A stretch of DNA of 64,000 nt from Paulinella micropora (Eukaryota > Cercozoa > Imbricatea > Euglyphida). Positions within the stretch are counted from its first letter, which is position 1; every line of letters begins with the position of its first letter. The notes beneath the pieces are model-generated. The model had not been told where the DNA came from and made no database searches. It saw only the letters and a program-made list of their open reading frames with translations. Below are positions 17,501 through 27,174 of the stretch, piece by piece. The stretch spans positions 1,046,854 through 1,110,853 of the forward strand of contig BJOX01000068.1 of assembly GCA_009731375.1 (NCBI GenBank), given 5' to 3'. A program made the translations under genes and the position numbers.

Positions 17501-19610
17501 GAAGCGGGAGTCGTATGTCCTGTTCGTCGATCTACGCAAGGCTTTCCCGTCTGTTTGGAGAGATGGCCTATTTGAGAGGCTCTGGAAGCTGGGTGTAAGG
17601 GGCAAGTTCTGGCGCACGCTACGCAGGTGCTACGAGCAGACTTCGTCGCAAGTGCTAGTTGATGGAGCACTCACCCCCGAAGTACTGGAGGGTGTAGGCG
17701 TCCAACAGGGGTCCCCTCTCTCTCCCACACTCTTCAACGTCTTTATGGATGAGCTGTGTGATCGGCTGGCGAGTGCCCTCAAGATCACGGATGTGAAGCG
17801 GCTGAACGACATCAAGGCACTTCTATACGCGGACGACGTGGCCCTCATCGCTCACAGTCGCACCGAGCTCCAGAAGATGGTCAATGTTGTGGCCAAGTTC
17901 GCGGAAGATTACCGGCTGGAAGTCAACTTGAAGCCCGGCAAGACGGAAATCATGCCCATTTACACGTCGAGCAAGGCGAAACGACCAAGTATCAGGGAGC
18001 GAGGTGAGCCCGTGGTGTGGTTTCGCGGCCAGAAGCTTTGTGTCACCAGTCAGTACAAGTACCTGGGAGTGGTTATCACCGACGACCTGAAGTGGAAGGA
18101 GCAGGCCCTGCGGGCTACGCGTGTCACTGAAGTCGCCACCGCAGGTTGGTACTCTTTGTGGTGTGCAGGTGAGATACAAGCTAGGTATCGTCTCATGTGC
18201 TGGAATCAACTTGTGGGGGCCAAGCTGAAGTACGCCTTCGATGTCTGGCGTGCCCCCGTATCGCAGCTCACCAAGCTGGAGGCAGCAATGCTGCGCCCCA
18301 TGAGGATGATTCTCGGCATCAGCCCTAAGACAAGCAAGTGGATTACACTCTTTCTGGCGCGCTCTTTGAGTGCGGAGCGTTTGCGGCGGGCGGCGCAACT
18401 GAAGTTCTATGGACGGCTGCGTGTTCTACCGGAGAAGCGATTTCCTGTCATCGCATCTCAAGTCAAATCCGACTGGACTGCGGAGGCCGAAGGCGCTATC
18501 AGGGACTCAATGGATCTACAACAAGGGCTTCAGGAGCTCCTAAATAGCTCAGAGAAGGACCTCGAGGGTTGGAGTTCGACTGTGGACAAGTGGGCCCTTC
18601 AGCAGGACGTCAAGATGGTGCAGCAACTGATGTGGGACAAGCGAGAGGCAGGCAGCGATCTTACTGATGGCCTGCGAGTCATCCTAAGACAAGTCTTTGG
18701 AACTAAGGAGTTCCCAAGATGGGTAGCCCTTGATGATGCGCATTATAATCTGCTTCGGAGAAGGTTGCTCAGCTGCAACAACCGCCTTCGGTTGTACCGC
18801 AGCAAGTTGGTCAGTGGCATGTCCCCTCGCTGCTTCTGTTGTCATGATGATGTCAATGAGTCCCTTGCGCACTTCTTATGGGATTGCCCCATGCATGAGG
18901 GGAGACGTAAGCAGCTGTTGCTGAGTATGCAGAGGCTCGGTGGCATGGCTGTGGGGGGTGCTGAGGGGGATGGAGGGAGTGAGGAGGGTGGTGAGGTCGT
19001 AGGCGGTGAGGTTGTGGTGGAGGATGTGTTGCTTGGGCGGGAGCGGGAGGGCTCTGTGCGGCAGGGTTGGGATGATATGTCGCCTGTGGATCAATCACGA
19101 TTGTTTTGTAAGCTTTTTCAGGGGAAGTCGCGCTTCCGCAGTAACTTTAGGCTTGCTGCGTTGTTAGGGGTTACAGCGTTGCGTCCCCCTCCAAAGTTGG
19201 ATGTGTTGTTTGGATCATATGTGTCTGAGTGTTGGTCTGCTAGGGAGGGTAAAAGGGAGGAGCTTGGGGTGGAGGATGGGGGCGAGGAGGTGATTGACCT
19301 CACTGAGGTTCCATCAGCTTCTGTCCCACCCTCTCCCCCAAGTGACGTTGATGTTGCGCGGCGCGGCCGTCCGCGCAGTGTGGACGTCCTGGCTAGAGAG
19401 AGGGGTTCGGGAGCGCAGCGTAGTGTCTCCGAGTTCTTCTCTTCAGCTAACACCCTCGCATCTAGCTCTTCATGCACTTCACAGCCCCCATCTGCCCCTG
19501 CTGTTGCTGTTGCTGCTATGTCTGTTTGGTGTTCTGACAATGCGTTGGGATCGGCTGACCCCGGTGACCCAATGGAGGCACATGTCCAGGATCTGGATCT
19601 GATGCTATAG
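14502..19610 (+). CDS. LINE-1 polyprotein: endonuclease plus reverse transcriptase
   Basis: One intact ORF of 1,702 codons from ATG 14502 to TAG (GTG 14499 is an in-frame alternative start). Roughly the first 300 residues are a variable basic region. An EEP/APE-type endonuclease follows at about 305-575, with VASHNWQG near its start and the catalytic TDH motif around 566. The RT core spans about 850-1200: GGFRPGRRTTDQ, FVDLRKAF and the catalytic YADD at about 1110. A C-terminal zinc finger, CFCCHDDVNESLAHFLWDC, starts near 1445. The acidic Ser-rich tail carries VIDLT (about 1598), like a SUMO-interacting motif, and QRSVSEFF (about 1640), a match to the PCNA-binding PIP-box pattern. Function: target-primed reverse transcription. 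No separate ORF1 is visible. Numbers refer to counting from 14499. Confidence 0.9.
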   Translation: MASDIGRLLLSMDYKYAKHGATTVALMGQGRIAEDLDNPRGNASSTGSGPMSQDGRMRARVYDGIPEPRGEAILAAPHPSSPNLAHGSALQHKASGAIWQMAPPPRRYRRVDRYDKDGRNLIVWGLSERANLQEIASKMSGLGLVVPVMEWQGQRMSRHLELVYEDDDSRQTALQQLKHLKFFGRGVNVALGRRFRDRERVRRLIRIHLRGEAAVRKEEAATGYRVLPLHEECVDDVQVVSSELAADAPKCVSECADVHVVPLHSAASAVGDQPAQAPAEGGSTRAEAKRGRRVRKRAKKHRSKQFDTGFKLLVASHNWQGKTGYDNVGTAEWASFYKHEGWLVIGAQEHRMGKKQLSKCSLDGFRIFGKPAEVSEKNRCKGGVLFAVANFLGPYCNLVSAPVDHRQQVWLRIASGVTGAQDIYVGNGYFPQETQEEESSEAYAAWQAAIAFFGAKGLVVTVADANAKLGPACSRKEEGIVGQHGEVDDKGAPVRSENGKRLAAVLVATGLRNLSGFSCPVEGSYWWSRREQRGMGTGKHLLDYICASPGLASGAKFGVCEDDLDTDHKAVWAELTWSGQRRPKRAAKPYRSFRVDKLIGAGVSGNDHAAKQALDYLRDKFDDVFQHCLQKLGVHQLPELDLSGGADSQRVVDDVTERVAQSFRMAAHRVLGSRCIRPRFTNNWFDGELKELIQQRREAYAAYRRDESNAEARLNWLRLRKQIRKATRAKKSASFKQVQEEAVKCQREQSSKRFWLLAKRLGGARRTKVSAPVQREDGSLACTLPEKVARWEEFRKNSVKPRENPASAAVVVECCAEAGSLEWEEAEAKRQFHWNDRFRDEVARAMKEHEVGEDTCEELDKPFTQEEVLARQRALNNHKACGEDKVKNEMLKYGGAYINGYLTQYFNWIREAERTPKAWGKGIIVNIPKGGDPTDPDNWRDISIISCLGKLYLSLLATRLTLFVDGPDKLRPEQGGFRPGRRTTDQVFTLWQRLKGRQQQKRESYVLFVDLRKAFPSVWRDGLFERLWKLGVRGKFWRTLRRCYEQTSSQVLVDGALTPEVLEGVGVQQGSPLSPTLFNVFMDELCDRLASALKITDVKRLNDIKALLYADDVALIAHSRTELQKMVNVVAKFAEDYRLEVNLKPGKTEIMPIYTSSKAKRPSIRERGEPVVWFRGQKLCVTSQYKYLGVVITDDLKWKEQALRATRVTEVATAGWYSLWCAGEIQARYRLMCWNQLVGAKLKYAFDVWRAPVSQLTKLEAAMLRPMRMILGISPKTSKWITLFLARSLSAERLRRAAQLKFYGRLRVLPEKRFPVIASQVKSDWTAEAEGAIRDSMDLQQGLQELLNSSEKDLEGWSSTVDKWALQQDVKMVQQLMWDKREAGSDLTDGLRVILRQVFGTKEFPRWVALDDAHYNLLRRRLLSCNNRLRLYRSKLVSGMSPRCFCCHDDVNESLAHFLWDCPMHEGRRKQLLLSMQRLGGMAVGGAEGDGGSEEGGEVVGGEVVVEDVLLGREREGSVRQGWDDMSPVDQSRLFCKLFQGKSRFRSNFRLAALLGVTALRPPPKLDVLFGSYVSECWSAREGKREELGVEDGGEEVIDLTEVPSASVPPSPPSDVDVARRGRPRSVDVLARERGSGAQRSVSEFFSSANTLASSSSCTSQPPSAPAVAVAAMSVWCSDNALGSADPGDPMEAHVQDLDLML

Positions 19611-19622
19611 TCTGAGGAAGCC

Positions 19623-19661
<39 letters not shown>

Positions 19662-19692
19662 TATTGTTATTAATATTATTATTATTATTATT

Positions 19693-20002
19693 TGGACACC
19701 GTGATAGCCCAGTGGTCAAGTCCTACCATCTGGGCCCTGTCGCCAGTTCGATTCCCGACGGTGCCACCAGTATTTTCATTGAACATACCGCTCCGTCTGG
19801 ACCAGTATTTTCATTGAACATACCGGTCCGTCTGGAAGTGTTGGAACTGCCCTTGCGGGGGTGTCATTAGAGCGCTTATCGTCAATTCTTCGTACTCCCC
19901 TCACGGGTGAGACGATGGAGGCGCATGTGCAGAAATGCATCAGCCATTTACAGAGAAGCACTATTATTATTATTATTATTTTATTATTATTATTATTATT
20001 AT

Positions 20003-20003
<1 letters not shown>
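19693..20003 (+). mobile_element. tRNA-derived SINE with LINE-1-like tail
   Basis: The head has an A-box-like TAGCCCAGTGG and a B-box-like AGTTCGATTCC about 40 bases apart, and ends that pair like a tRNA acceptor stem (GACACCG with CGGTGCC, 6 of 7). A 35-base unit is then repeated at 19766-19800 and 19801-19835. Near the 3' end ATGGAGGCGCATGTGCAG (from 19915) resembles the LINE-1 end ATGGAGGCACATGTCCAG, and both elements end in (ATT)n. This fits a SINE mobilised by the LINE-1 machinery through a shared tail. Lying directly after LINE-1, it could also be a composite insertion. Confidence 0.65.
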
Positions 20004-20037
<34 letters not shown>

Positions 20038-20214
20038 CTTGTAGTAGTAGTAGTAGTAGTAGTAGTAGCAGCAGCAGCAGCAGCAGTGGCAGTAGCGTAT
20101 AGCGATGTTACGTACATATACACAACACAGTATGATACATGCATGCATGTGCATGCATAGGCAAGGGTACATACATACGGACATAGGTGCACAATTACAT
20201 ACACAGTAGTAGAC

Positions 20215-20271
<57 letters not shown>

Positions 20272-20290
20272 CAGTAGTAGTAGCAGTAGC

Positions 20291-20364
<74 letters not shown>

Positions 20365-20390
20365 TAGCAGTAGCAGTAGTAGTAGTAGTA

Positions 20391-20442
<52 letters not shown>

Positions 20443-20446
20443 CAGC

Positions 20447-20499
<53 letters not shown>

Positions 20500-20717
20500 G
20501 AGTAGTATAGGACTATAGTAGTAGTAGAAGTAGCGTAAGAATAATAATAATAACAATAGTAATAACGAGAAGAAGAAGAGAAGAAGAAGAAGAAGAAGAA
20601 GAAGAAGAAGAAGAAGAAGAAGAAGAAGAAGAAGAAGGAGAGAGAGAGAGAAATAGGTAGGTAGGTAGGTTCGCAGGTAGGTATCCAGGTAGGTAGGTAG
20701 GTAGGTAGGTATCCAGG

Positions 20718-20797
<80 letters not shown>
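20004..20797. repeat. GTA, AAG, GGTA and GATA microsatellites
   Basis: Long (GTA)n with GCA interruptions, (AAG)n at about 20565-20637, (GGTA)n and (GATA)n. A short unique segment at 20100-20205 contains CATG palindromes. No gene. Confidence 0.9.
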
Positions 20798-20798
<1 letters not shown>

Positions 20799-21053
20799 GA
20801 GATATCGACTAATGTCAGAAAAAAGGAGCTTCTGATTTCGTCAACCAAGGAAGTCTGTGGGTAAAGTATTAACTCGATGCCCAGCTAAGCCGTGATGTTT
20901 GCACGGAAGGGACTGATACAGGCGATACCAAAGCTCCCTAGTACCAGGCGGGGCCAGGGCTCGTTCCATAAGCGCCCCTTGCAGAACGAGCTCCCACCTC
21001 CANNNNNNNNNNNNNNNNNNNNNNNNNNNNNNNNNNNNNNNNNNNNNNNNNNN
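20798..21053 (+). repeat. Dispersed repeat R1, copy C, ending in a gap
   Basis: Near-identical to the first 205 bases of R1 copy A and likewise preceded by (GATA)n. It is cut by an N gap at 21003-21053, after which GATA repeats resume. Confidence 0.7.
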
Positions 21054-21086
<33 letters not shown>

Positions 21087-21091
21087 TTAGT

Positions 21092-21145
<54 letters not shown>

Positions 21146-21147
21146 TG

Positions 21148-21561
21148 TTTAATCTATGGGCGTGGCTTAGCTTGAAAAGCCATGGCCTCCTATACTACCC
21201 CCGGACAAGAACTTTCAGCACCGGCCAAGCTGCACACCAACCACTGTCTCGCTGTGGTTGGTGTCTGTGCCCAGTTCAAGCCGAAAGGTAGCCGAGCCCT
21301 TTTGAACTATACGGGACAACACTAGAACACTCCCCAGTGGGGCGTGCCCTAAGGAGATGATGCCATGAGCAAGTCGAAGTTTCAGGAGTTCACGCTCGTT
21401 GTGAGTTACCTTTCTACAACCCCGACTTCATCAACCCTTTGCATCACGCCCCGACTTCATCAGCCATGGTCAGGAGTTGGTTGCCTGTTTAGCCCTTGCG
21501 CTGCGCGCGATTAACGGCGGACACAAAATCGTCATTGTAGGAGATAGTTAGATCTGAACCC
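21148..21561. other. Unique non-coding island with an 11-bp hairpin
   Basis: Between GATA repeats and a 678-base N gap. ACACCAACCAC at 21234-21244 is complementary to 21254-21264 with a 9-base loop. No ORF and no tRNA-like A/B boxes recognised. It may be a fragment of an unknown repeat. Confidence 0.4.
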
Positions 21562-22239
21562 NNNNNNNNNNNNNNNNNNNNNNNNNNNNNNNNNNNNNNN
21601 NNNNNNNNNNNNNNNNNNNNNNNNNNNNNNNNNNNNNNNNNNNNNNNNNNNNNNNNNNNNNNNNNNNNNNNNNNNNNNNNNNNNNNNNNNNNNNNNNNNN
21701 NNNNNNNNNNNNNNNNNNNNNNNNNNNNNNNNNNNNNNNNNNNNNNNNNNNNNNNNNNNNNNNNNNNNNNNNNNNNNNNNNNNNNNNNNNNNNNNNNNNN
21801 NNNNNNNNNNNNNNNNNNNNNNNNNNNNNNNNNNNNNNNNNNNNNNNNNNNNNNNNNNNNNNNNNNNNNNNNNNNNNNNNNNNNNNNNNNNNNNNNNNNN
21901 NNNNNNNNNNNNNNNNNNNNNNNNNNNNNNNNNNNNNNNNNNNNNNNNNNNNNNNNNNNNNNNNNNNNNNNNNNNNNNNNNNNNNNNNNNNNNNNNNNNN
22001 NNNNNNNNNNNNNNNNNNNNNNNNNNNNNNNNNNNNNNNNNNNNNNNNNNNNNNNNNNNNNNNNNNNNNNNNNNNNNNNNNNNNNNNNNNNNNNNNNNNN
22101 NNNNNNNNNNNNNNNNNNNNNNNNNNNNNNNNNNNNNNNNNNNNNNNNNNNNNNNNNNNNNNNNNNNNNNNNNNNNNNNNNNNNNNNNNNNNNNNNNNNN
22201 NNNNNNNNNNNNNNNNNNNNNNNNNNNNNNNNNNNNNNN

Positions 22240-22269
<30 letters not shown>
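21562..22269. other. Assembly gap with poly-G edge
   Basis: N at 21562-22239 followed by about 30 G. Contents unknown. Confidence 0.9.
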
Positions 22270-22270
<1 letters not shown>

Positions 22271-22350
22271 TTTTTCGTCTTGCTCTGAGCGCTTTCGTTT
22301 CAAGGACATTACAACCTGATCGAAAGAAAAAACAAACGTTACAAACATAC
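22270..22350. repeat. 80-bp repeat R2, copy 1
   Basis: The stretch TTTTTCGTCTTGCTCTGAGC to the start of the CATA tract recurs at 23533-23615 with a few substitutions, again flanked by poly-G on one side and CATA repeats on the other. Confidence 0.65.
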
Positions 22351-22359
22351 ATACATACA

Positions 22360-23530
<1,171 letters not shown>

Positions 23531-23532
23531 GA

Positions 23533-23615
23533 CTTTTTTCGTCTTGCGCTGAGCGCTTTCGTTTGGAGGACATTACAACCTAATCGAAAGAAAAACAAAA
23601 TTTACAAACGTACAT
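23533..23615. repeat. 80-bp repeat R2, copy 2
   Basis: Second copy of the short repeat at 22270-22350. Both copies translate on the minus strand to a similar KALSARRK-type peptide, but the shortness and context suggest repeat rather than exon. Confidence 0.65.
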
Positions 23616-23640
23616 ACATGCATACATACGTGCATGTATG

Positions 23641-23671
<31 letters not shown>

Positions 23672-23840
23672 GCATACATACATACATACATACATGCATA
23701 CATGCATCATATATACATGCGTGCATGCATTCATATTGCATACATACAAACATACATACAAACATATATACATGCATGCATGCATGCATACATACATACA
23801 TACATACATATGTACATATGTACATACATACATATATACA

Positions 23841-23871
<31 letters not shown>

Positions 23872-23924
23872 GTACATACATACATACATACATACATACA
23901 TACATACACACATACAAACATAAA

Positions 23925-23958
<34 letters not shown>

Positions 23959-23986
23959 CATACATACAAAGACATACATACATACA

Positions 23987-24017
<31 letters not shown>

Positions 24018-24056
24018 GTACATACATACATACATACATACATACATACATCTAAT
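23616..24056. repeat. CATA/CATG microsatellite
   Basis: Imperfect (CATA)n with CATG and TATG interruptions over about 440 bases. The long Tyr/Val/Cys/Met or His/Thr/Ile ORFs on both strands are repeat artefacts. Confidence 0.95.
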
Positions 24057-24446
24057 CGCATAAAAATTGTGTCTTTTGTGTCAGTGGTGACAGGAGGGAA
24101 AACAAAAAAAAGCAGACGAAAGACAGCAGCGCTTATAGTACAGACATGTACAGAAACAACATGTTCAACAACAACAACAAATTTGAATTCCAGTGGTTTG
24201 ATGTTCATCTAAACTATAGATATATGTATCGAAGGTGTGTTTCATTCTGCTAACGCAAAAATGACGAGGGAAAAGCACTGGCTAACGTGTTGCTCGGTGG
24301 TGATTTTGCATCGGTTTCCCTGTCTTTTTTGGCTGGAGGTGGTGTTAACAGGGCCGATAGGTATCAGGATTTTTTGCACCAATCAGGCCGAGGAAGCCGA
24401 TAATTGCCAAATTTCTTCTGTAATTTTTTTTTTCGATACACGAGAA
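24057..24446. other. Unique non-coding sequence
   Basis: No gene supported. A plus ORF from 24237 to 24476 is open but has no recognisable feature. Confidence 0.4.
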
Positions 24447-25175
24447 TATGACAGTGATCTCCCGTCCCAAATTTAATGGCAAAGTCAACTAACGCGTACA
24501 TCAAACTAGTGTTATTTTTATCACTTACTAACAACTACTGCTTCTTCTCTAAACAACAGATTGGGGAACTTGAAGTTCAAGCTTTCCATAGCCACCCAAA
24601 AAGTCCTTTTTTTTTTTTTTTTTTTTTTCAAGAAAAACAGGACAGCCTGTTTTTTTCTAATTGGAATTCACAGCAAAAATGGTTGCGTTTGCGCAAAAAA
24701 GACAGGCCGGCCCGTCCCAAATATAATTCATGTAGTCTTTCCCGTCAAAATATATCTGTCTAAACAGGCAGGCTTTCCCGTCAAAACATATTTGTATAAA
24801 CATGCCTAGGCCGGCCCAGCTACTAAAAAATGGTAGTGTTTAAGGTTTTTATCAGACGGACACACTTTGCTACGATATATTTTTCTATTATAATATGACA
24901 GTGATCTCCCGTCCCAAATTTAAAGGCAACAGTCAACTAACATCAAACTAGTGTTATTTTTGTAATATCACTTACTAACAACTACTACTTGTGTCAACAA
25001 TAGATCGGGGAAGTTCAAGCTTTCCACCTATTTTTTTTTCCAAGAAAAACAGGACTCGTGACGGCCAGTTTTTTTCTAACTGGAATTCACAGCAAAAATA
25101 GTTGCGTTTGTGCGGCAAAAAAGACAGGCAGGCCCGTCCCAAATATAATTCACGTTGTCTTTCCCGCGCCGTCAA
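24447..25175. repeat. Two diverged direct repeats of about 300 bases
   Basis: Both 24447-24770 and 24893-25170 contain, in order: GTGATCTCCCGTCCCAAATT, CATCAAACTAGTGTTATTTTT, ACTTACTAACAACTAC, CAAGAAAAACAGGAC, GGAATTCACAGCAAAAAT and CCCGTCCCAAATATAATTCA. They differ by many indels. Origin unknown. The second copy runs directly into a diverged element-B leader fragment. Confidence 0.7.
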
Positions 25176-25400
25176 AACTCTGAGTTTGTATACAACTCTT
25201 CAAGTAGGCAGATACAACGAACTCTTATTAAGAACACTATGGCTGCATTAAGTCCTGACTCTGTGAGAGCAGGTGAAATACAAGGAAATAAATAGTAGAG
25301 AGGTAACTTCGTTTATTTACTTAATTTCGAACTCTTTGCAGGCTTGGATGCAACTTACTATCAAGAGTGAAACGTAGATTGTGAGGTCTCCAGTTCTCAA
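25176..25400 (-). repeat. Diverged element-B leader fragment
   Basis: Resembles 1895-2100 (same orientation as that copy, opposite to 48300-48440), sharing ACGAACTCTTATTAA, CTATGGCTGCA, ACTTCGTTTATTTAC and AACGTAGATTGTGAG. It is an older third copy of the element-B LTR or leader. Confidence 0.6.
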
Positions 25401-25667
25401 ACTAATAGTGTCCGAGGCTTTTTGTTTCTAGTTAACAATCATAAAACTGATAGTGTCGGGTTGGTGAACTCGAAAATTTAAACTGATTTGGAAAGGCTAG
25501 GCGAGAATGACTGGACAGATGTAAAAAGCAGTCAAATATTGTTTTTCCGTCCCTTGTCCACAAATTAACGGTAACGTGTGTATTTCACGGGAAATCAGGG
25601 GAAAAGATATGAATACAATAGATAGAAAAACCTCGCGGTGGCAATTTCTTCTTAGCTACAACCGGCA
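25401..25667. other. Unique AT-rich spacer
   Basis: No gene, RNA or repeat recognised between the element-B leader fragment and the inverted copia LTR piece. Confidence 0.4.
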
Positions 25668-25793
25668 CTCGGTGCGTCCGGGGACCCTCCTACCGGCTTG
25701 CAACTTCCTACGAAGAAGGATTTAACAATGCTGAACAATTCCCGCCAGTCTAACTGCCGACATCACACAAAAGACTCCTGTACCTCCAGAAAT
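25668..25793 (-). repeat. Inverted copia-LTR relic, left half
   Basis: On the minus strand this matches the second half of the copia LTR (GGTACATCTTTT... to GGGGACGCCCCGA) with substitutions. It abuts the 5' LTR. Its partner half continues after the 3' LTR, so the copia element appears to sit inside an older LTR of a relative in opposite orientation. Confidence 0.65.
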
Positions 25794-25796
25794 CAT

Positions 25797-26142
25797 TGGA
25801 CAATTAATTAGACACTTCCTCCTCAGCTATGTCCATATTGCTATTTTATACGTTAGCCTTATTCGTTACGGTTAGTAGTATTATTAGTTGTTAATACAGT
25901 CATTTAGATTATCTTTTCTGGTACTGCTGGCACTAGCTTTTTACCATTACCATTATTGCACATATCAGGCAGTTTCGTGTGTCATTTTCTGGAGGTATAT
26001 CTTTTATGTGACGTCGTCAGTTGGACTGGCGGATATTGTTCAGTATTGTTAAATTCTTTTACGTGGGAAGCAGTTGGCCGGTAGGAGGGGGACGCCCCGA
26101 TTTCCTGTCACCGTTTGCAGAAGTCGCGAGGGTTTTCTCCCA
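25797..26142 (+). repeat. Copia 5' LTR
   Basis: Begins TGGACAATTAATTAGACAC and ends TTTTCTCCCA. It is highly similar to 34739-35081, with several substitutions and short indels that imply an old insertion. The putative primer-binding site starts at 26145. Confidence 0.85.
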
Positions 26143-27174
26143 ACTGGTTATCGGCCTTGGAGCGTGACCTGTGCAACGGATCGCAGATGAGAACCTCTGT
26201 TAAAGGGGTGAGTGGTCCACCTTAAGTGACCCCATTACAGGAAAGTGCGCATTTTCAATTATGTGGCTACAGCTGATCACTGTAGACACTACCGACGCTC
26301 TGCTTTGCTGGTGTGCAGTGCAAGGGCAAGGTGGGGACAGGACAGCAAGACACCGAAGCGTGCAGGGCGCAGGGAGGGTGAGCCTCCTAAAGGGTGTGGT
26401 GCTTTTGTCAGCTCGGTGACGTGGCAAGTTGTGATTGATTGCCGTGGTAACTGGGTGATTGAGCACCCCTGGCCCACGGGACACAACAACCTACATTACA
26501 AAGTTACTGTTGAGCAGTAGGCCAGTTGTGATTGATTGCCGTGGTAACTGGGGGGATTGAGCACCCCTGGCCCACGGGACACAACAACCTACATTGCTAA
26601 GTTCTTGTCGCATTCGTACTGCATCATTGCATCTACTCCTTGTATTGCTGTAGTGACTGTGTGAGAAGTGAGAGAGAGGTGTGGTGAGGGAGTGAGCTCT
26701 GAAGAACCGTGCGTAGGACACGAGGGGAGGAGCGAAAGGTGAGTGTTTAGGTGGTTGTACCAAAACAACTACAAACCTAGGTAGGTTGAAGAACTGACTT
26801 TGCAGATAGAGCTGCTAGTAGGTGGAAAGCTATCATAGGTGGTAGCTGAGGTAGCTTCAGTGTAGTTTGAGCATTAGAGTCAGTGGTAACACACGTGGTT
26901 GAAGAGAGAGAGAGAGAGAGAGAGAGTAAAGGGTGGTGTGGACAAGCAAAACACTATTCTGTGAGTGTGTGTGTGAGTCTGCTCGTGGCCTCTGTTGTGT
27001 TCTCTCTGTGTGGGTGTGTGTGTGGTTGCTTGCCTGTGTCTGTGCCATCAGAACAAAGTAAGCATAGCGTGACCATATCTCTATTTGGCAAGTATAGAGC
27101 ATAGCTGTGTGCTGTGTGTAAGTGTGTGTGTGTGTGTGGAGCGTGTGTCTGTTCGAGACTGACGGTGGTTAGAA
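26143..27174 (+). other. Copia 5' leader with a tandem duplication
   Basis: The untranslated leader contains a duplicated segment: 26427-26508 and 26524-26606 share TTGTGATTGATTGCCGTGG and GAGCACCCCTGGCCCACGGG with a 97-base offset. It also holds (GA)n and (GT)n. No ORF with coding character before 27175. Confidence 0.6.

Larger units (their letters stand above)
13511..19692 (+). mobile_element. LINE-1: full-length non-LTR retrotransposon
   Basis: GC-rich element made of an approximately 1-kb 5' region with strong inverted repeats, one uninterrupted endonuclease/RT ORF and a 3' tail of (ATT)n at 19624-19692. The left boundary is placed at the end of the preceding ATT/AGG microsatellite and is approximate. 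The intact ORF suggests recent activity. Its base composition is very different from the A/C-rich LINE-2 elements later in the window. Confidence 0.8.
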
